64,000 nt of DNA, from the NCBI GenBank assembly GCA_023436145.1, contig JAEZKP010000101.1:1-64000 (forward strand). Direction: 5' to 3'. Position 1 is the first letter of the stretch, and every line of letters starts with the position of its first letter. A program made the translations under genes and the position numbers. Below the pieces are notes generated by a model. That model made no database searches, was not told where the DNA came from, and saw only the letters and a program-made list of their open reading frames with translations. The DNA is from Fibrobacterota bacterium. Lineage in GTDB: Bacteria; Fibrobacterota; Chitinivibrionia; Chitinivibrionales; Chitinispirillaceae. This document shows positions 63,068-64,000 of this stretch, piece after piece.

Positions 63068-64000
63068 TTAGCCTGATCTTGTTGGAATTATGGTTATTAT
63101 GCTTCTGGCTTCTTTTATAAGGTTGCTCCTGATCATATTTACCTTGGTAAAAAGATACTCCTGTATTGATTCGGTTTTCTCATATATTGTTTCACTCAAA
63201 TGCATAAGCATTTCGGGTTCCAGCTTATCACATCTCAAATTATACTGTCCCAGATTGAGACTTTCCATGAAATCTCTGCATTTAGGACGGTATTCGATCA
63301 TTATATGGGGAGTGTAAGTACAGGCAGCAAGTATTACTGAATGCAACTTTTCTCCTATGAAAAGATCAACTTTTCGCAGTTCTTTTTTGAATCGATGAAC
63401 ATTCATGTAATTTCCCAATACAACCTCCTGAGGTATCAAACCTGCTGAGCGGATTATATGGGTGAGAAATGGGATATCTTCTTTCCATACCGGGAAAAAC
63501 TTAAGGTGCCACCCTGACTGAACCAGGTGTTTAATAAAAGAGATCATTACAGAAGCGATCTTTTCATCACTTCCACCCCAAAGATTGCCATTTGTATAGC
63601 CTAAATTTATCCCGATGGTTTTGGTCATCTGTTTTTTCTTAACGGTGCTATCGGCAAACCACAATGCAGGATCACCAATTACTTTTATTTCCTGGTTTAC
63701 TCCCCCGTCCCGCAGAATCGAAGCAGAATGGGGGCCTCTGACCCCAATGTATTTACAAGTATTCAAATAATCAACCCAGGAGGGGATATCACAATAGCTG
63801 TTTTTCAAACTATTAAGAAATGTGGGATCGGCCACACCTGTACCAAAAACGACATTAACTCTTGCTTTACATTTCATCATCAGTTCAAGAAAACTCTTAC
63901 TTACATTTATTAATGTTCCCCCGCCAAGAAAACTGACCAGAAAAGGCGTATGCTCCTGTCCTGACATTCGTAGGAGCTTTCCCCAGTAATGTTTGGAATA
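63068..64000 (-). CDS. Polysaccharide pyruvyl transferase family protein (5' end outside window)
   Basis: The reading frame is open to the window end: eleven codons continue before the ATG at 63967, so the true start lies outside. The visible 310 residues match the polysaccharide pyruvyl transferase family: LGGGTLIN, FGTGVADP, VRGPHSASIL, IGDPALWF, GINLGYTNGN and the late LFIGEKLHSVILAA block. Such enzymes put a ketal-linked pyruvate, from phosphoenolpyruvate, on sugars of exopolysaccharide. The gene converges with the family-1 glycosyltransferase gene. Confidence 0.85.
   Translation of the reverse strand, partial: YSKHYWGKLLRMSGQEHTPFLVSFLGGGTLINVSKSFLELMMKCKARVNVVFGTGVADPTFLNSLKNSYCDIPSWVDYLNTCKYIGVRGPHSASILRDGGVNQEIKVIGDPALWFADSTVKKKQMTKTIGINLGYTNGNLWGGSDEKIASVMISFIKHLVQSGWHLKFFPVWKEDIPFLTHIIRSAGLIPQEVVLGNYMNVHRFKKELRKVDLFIGEKLHSVILAACTYTPHIMIEYRPKCRDFMESLNLGQYNLRCDKLEPEMLMHLSETIYEKTESIQEYLFTKVNMIRSNLIKEARSIITIIPTRSG

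Overview
The window is 64 kb of a moderately AT-rich bacterial chromosome. No rRNA, tRNA, CRISPR array, transposase or phage gene was seen. Genus cannot be fixed by reading alone. The two large secreted proteins (S8 protease and beta-helix protein) end in domains resembling the type IX-like sorting tails of the Fibrobacterota/Bacteroidota/Chlorobi group. The main-type sigma factor is short and lacks region 1.1. Together with a two-membrane cell envelope this suggests a Fibrobacterota/Chitinivibrionia-like or FCB-group bacterium. This is inference.

Region 1 (1-29970) is mostly housekeeping with a few uncommon operons. It runs: the 3' end of a repeat beta-helix surface protein, a MATE exporter, argC, a flavodoxin-fold oxidoreductase, a secreted S8 protease, a three-gene operon (DUF362 ferredoxin protein, lipoate-ligase-like protein, B12 radical SAM), a hybrid histidine kinase, DAHP synthase, a D-2-hydroxyacid dehydrogenase, a YafK-type L,D-transpeptidase-fold protein, a sigma70 factor, glgC, the NfeD/NfeD/floA/small membrane protein operon, asd, an MraY-like transferase with a methyltransferase, folD, a Cache-domain membrane protein and larB.

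Region 2 (30277-43240) is the most interesting part. It is a five-gene hybrid assembly line: methyltransferase-ACP; docking-C-FkbH-PCP; KS-AT-ACP-C-A-PCP (2087 aa, TTG start); and two alpha/beta-hydrolase-fold proteins. There is no thioesterase or reductase domain. The last hydrolase has a Cys-Asp-His triad, and the preceding one has Arg where the nucleophile should be. The domain logic (glycerate-type unit from FkbH, one unreduced malonate extension, then a glycine-like adenylation code) would give an N-(beta-ketoacyl)glycyl thioester. That is the substrate form for Dieckmann closure to a tetramic acid, and a Cys-nucleophile hydrolase-fold enzyme is a credible release catalyst.

Region 3 (43354-64000) is an exopolysaccharide locus: about seven glycosyltransferases, a polysaccharide deacetylase, a CapK-like adenylate-forming ligase, a Wzy/O-antigen-ligase-like polymerase, an ABC flippase-type exporter, a low-molecular-weight tyrosine phosphatase, a polysaccharide pyruvyl transferase (cut by the window end), a large secreted beta-helix protein and one broken glycosyltransferase remnant. 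The assembly line abuts this locus, and its hydrolase pair resembles the hydrolases found beside exosortase-A/EPS loci. The small molecule may therefore be made in connection with the cell surface, although no exosortase is present in the window.
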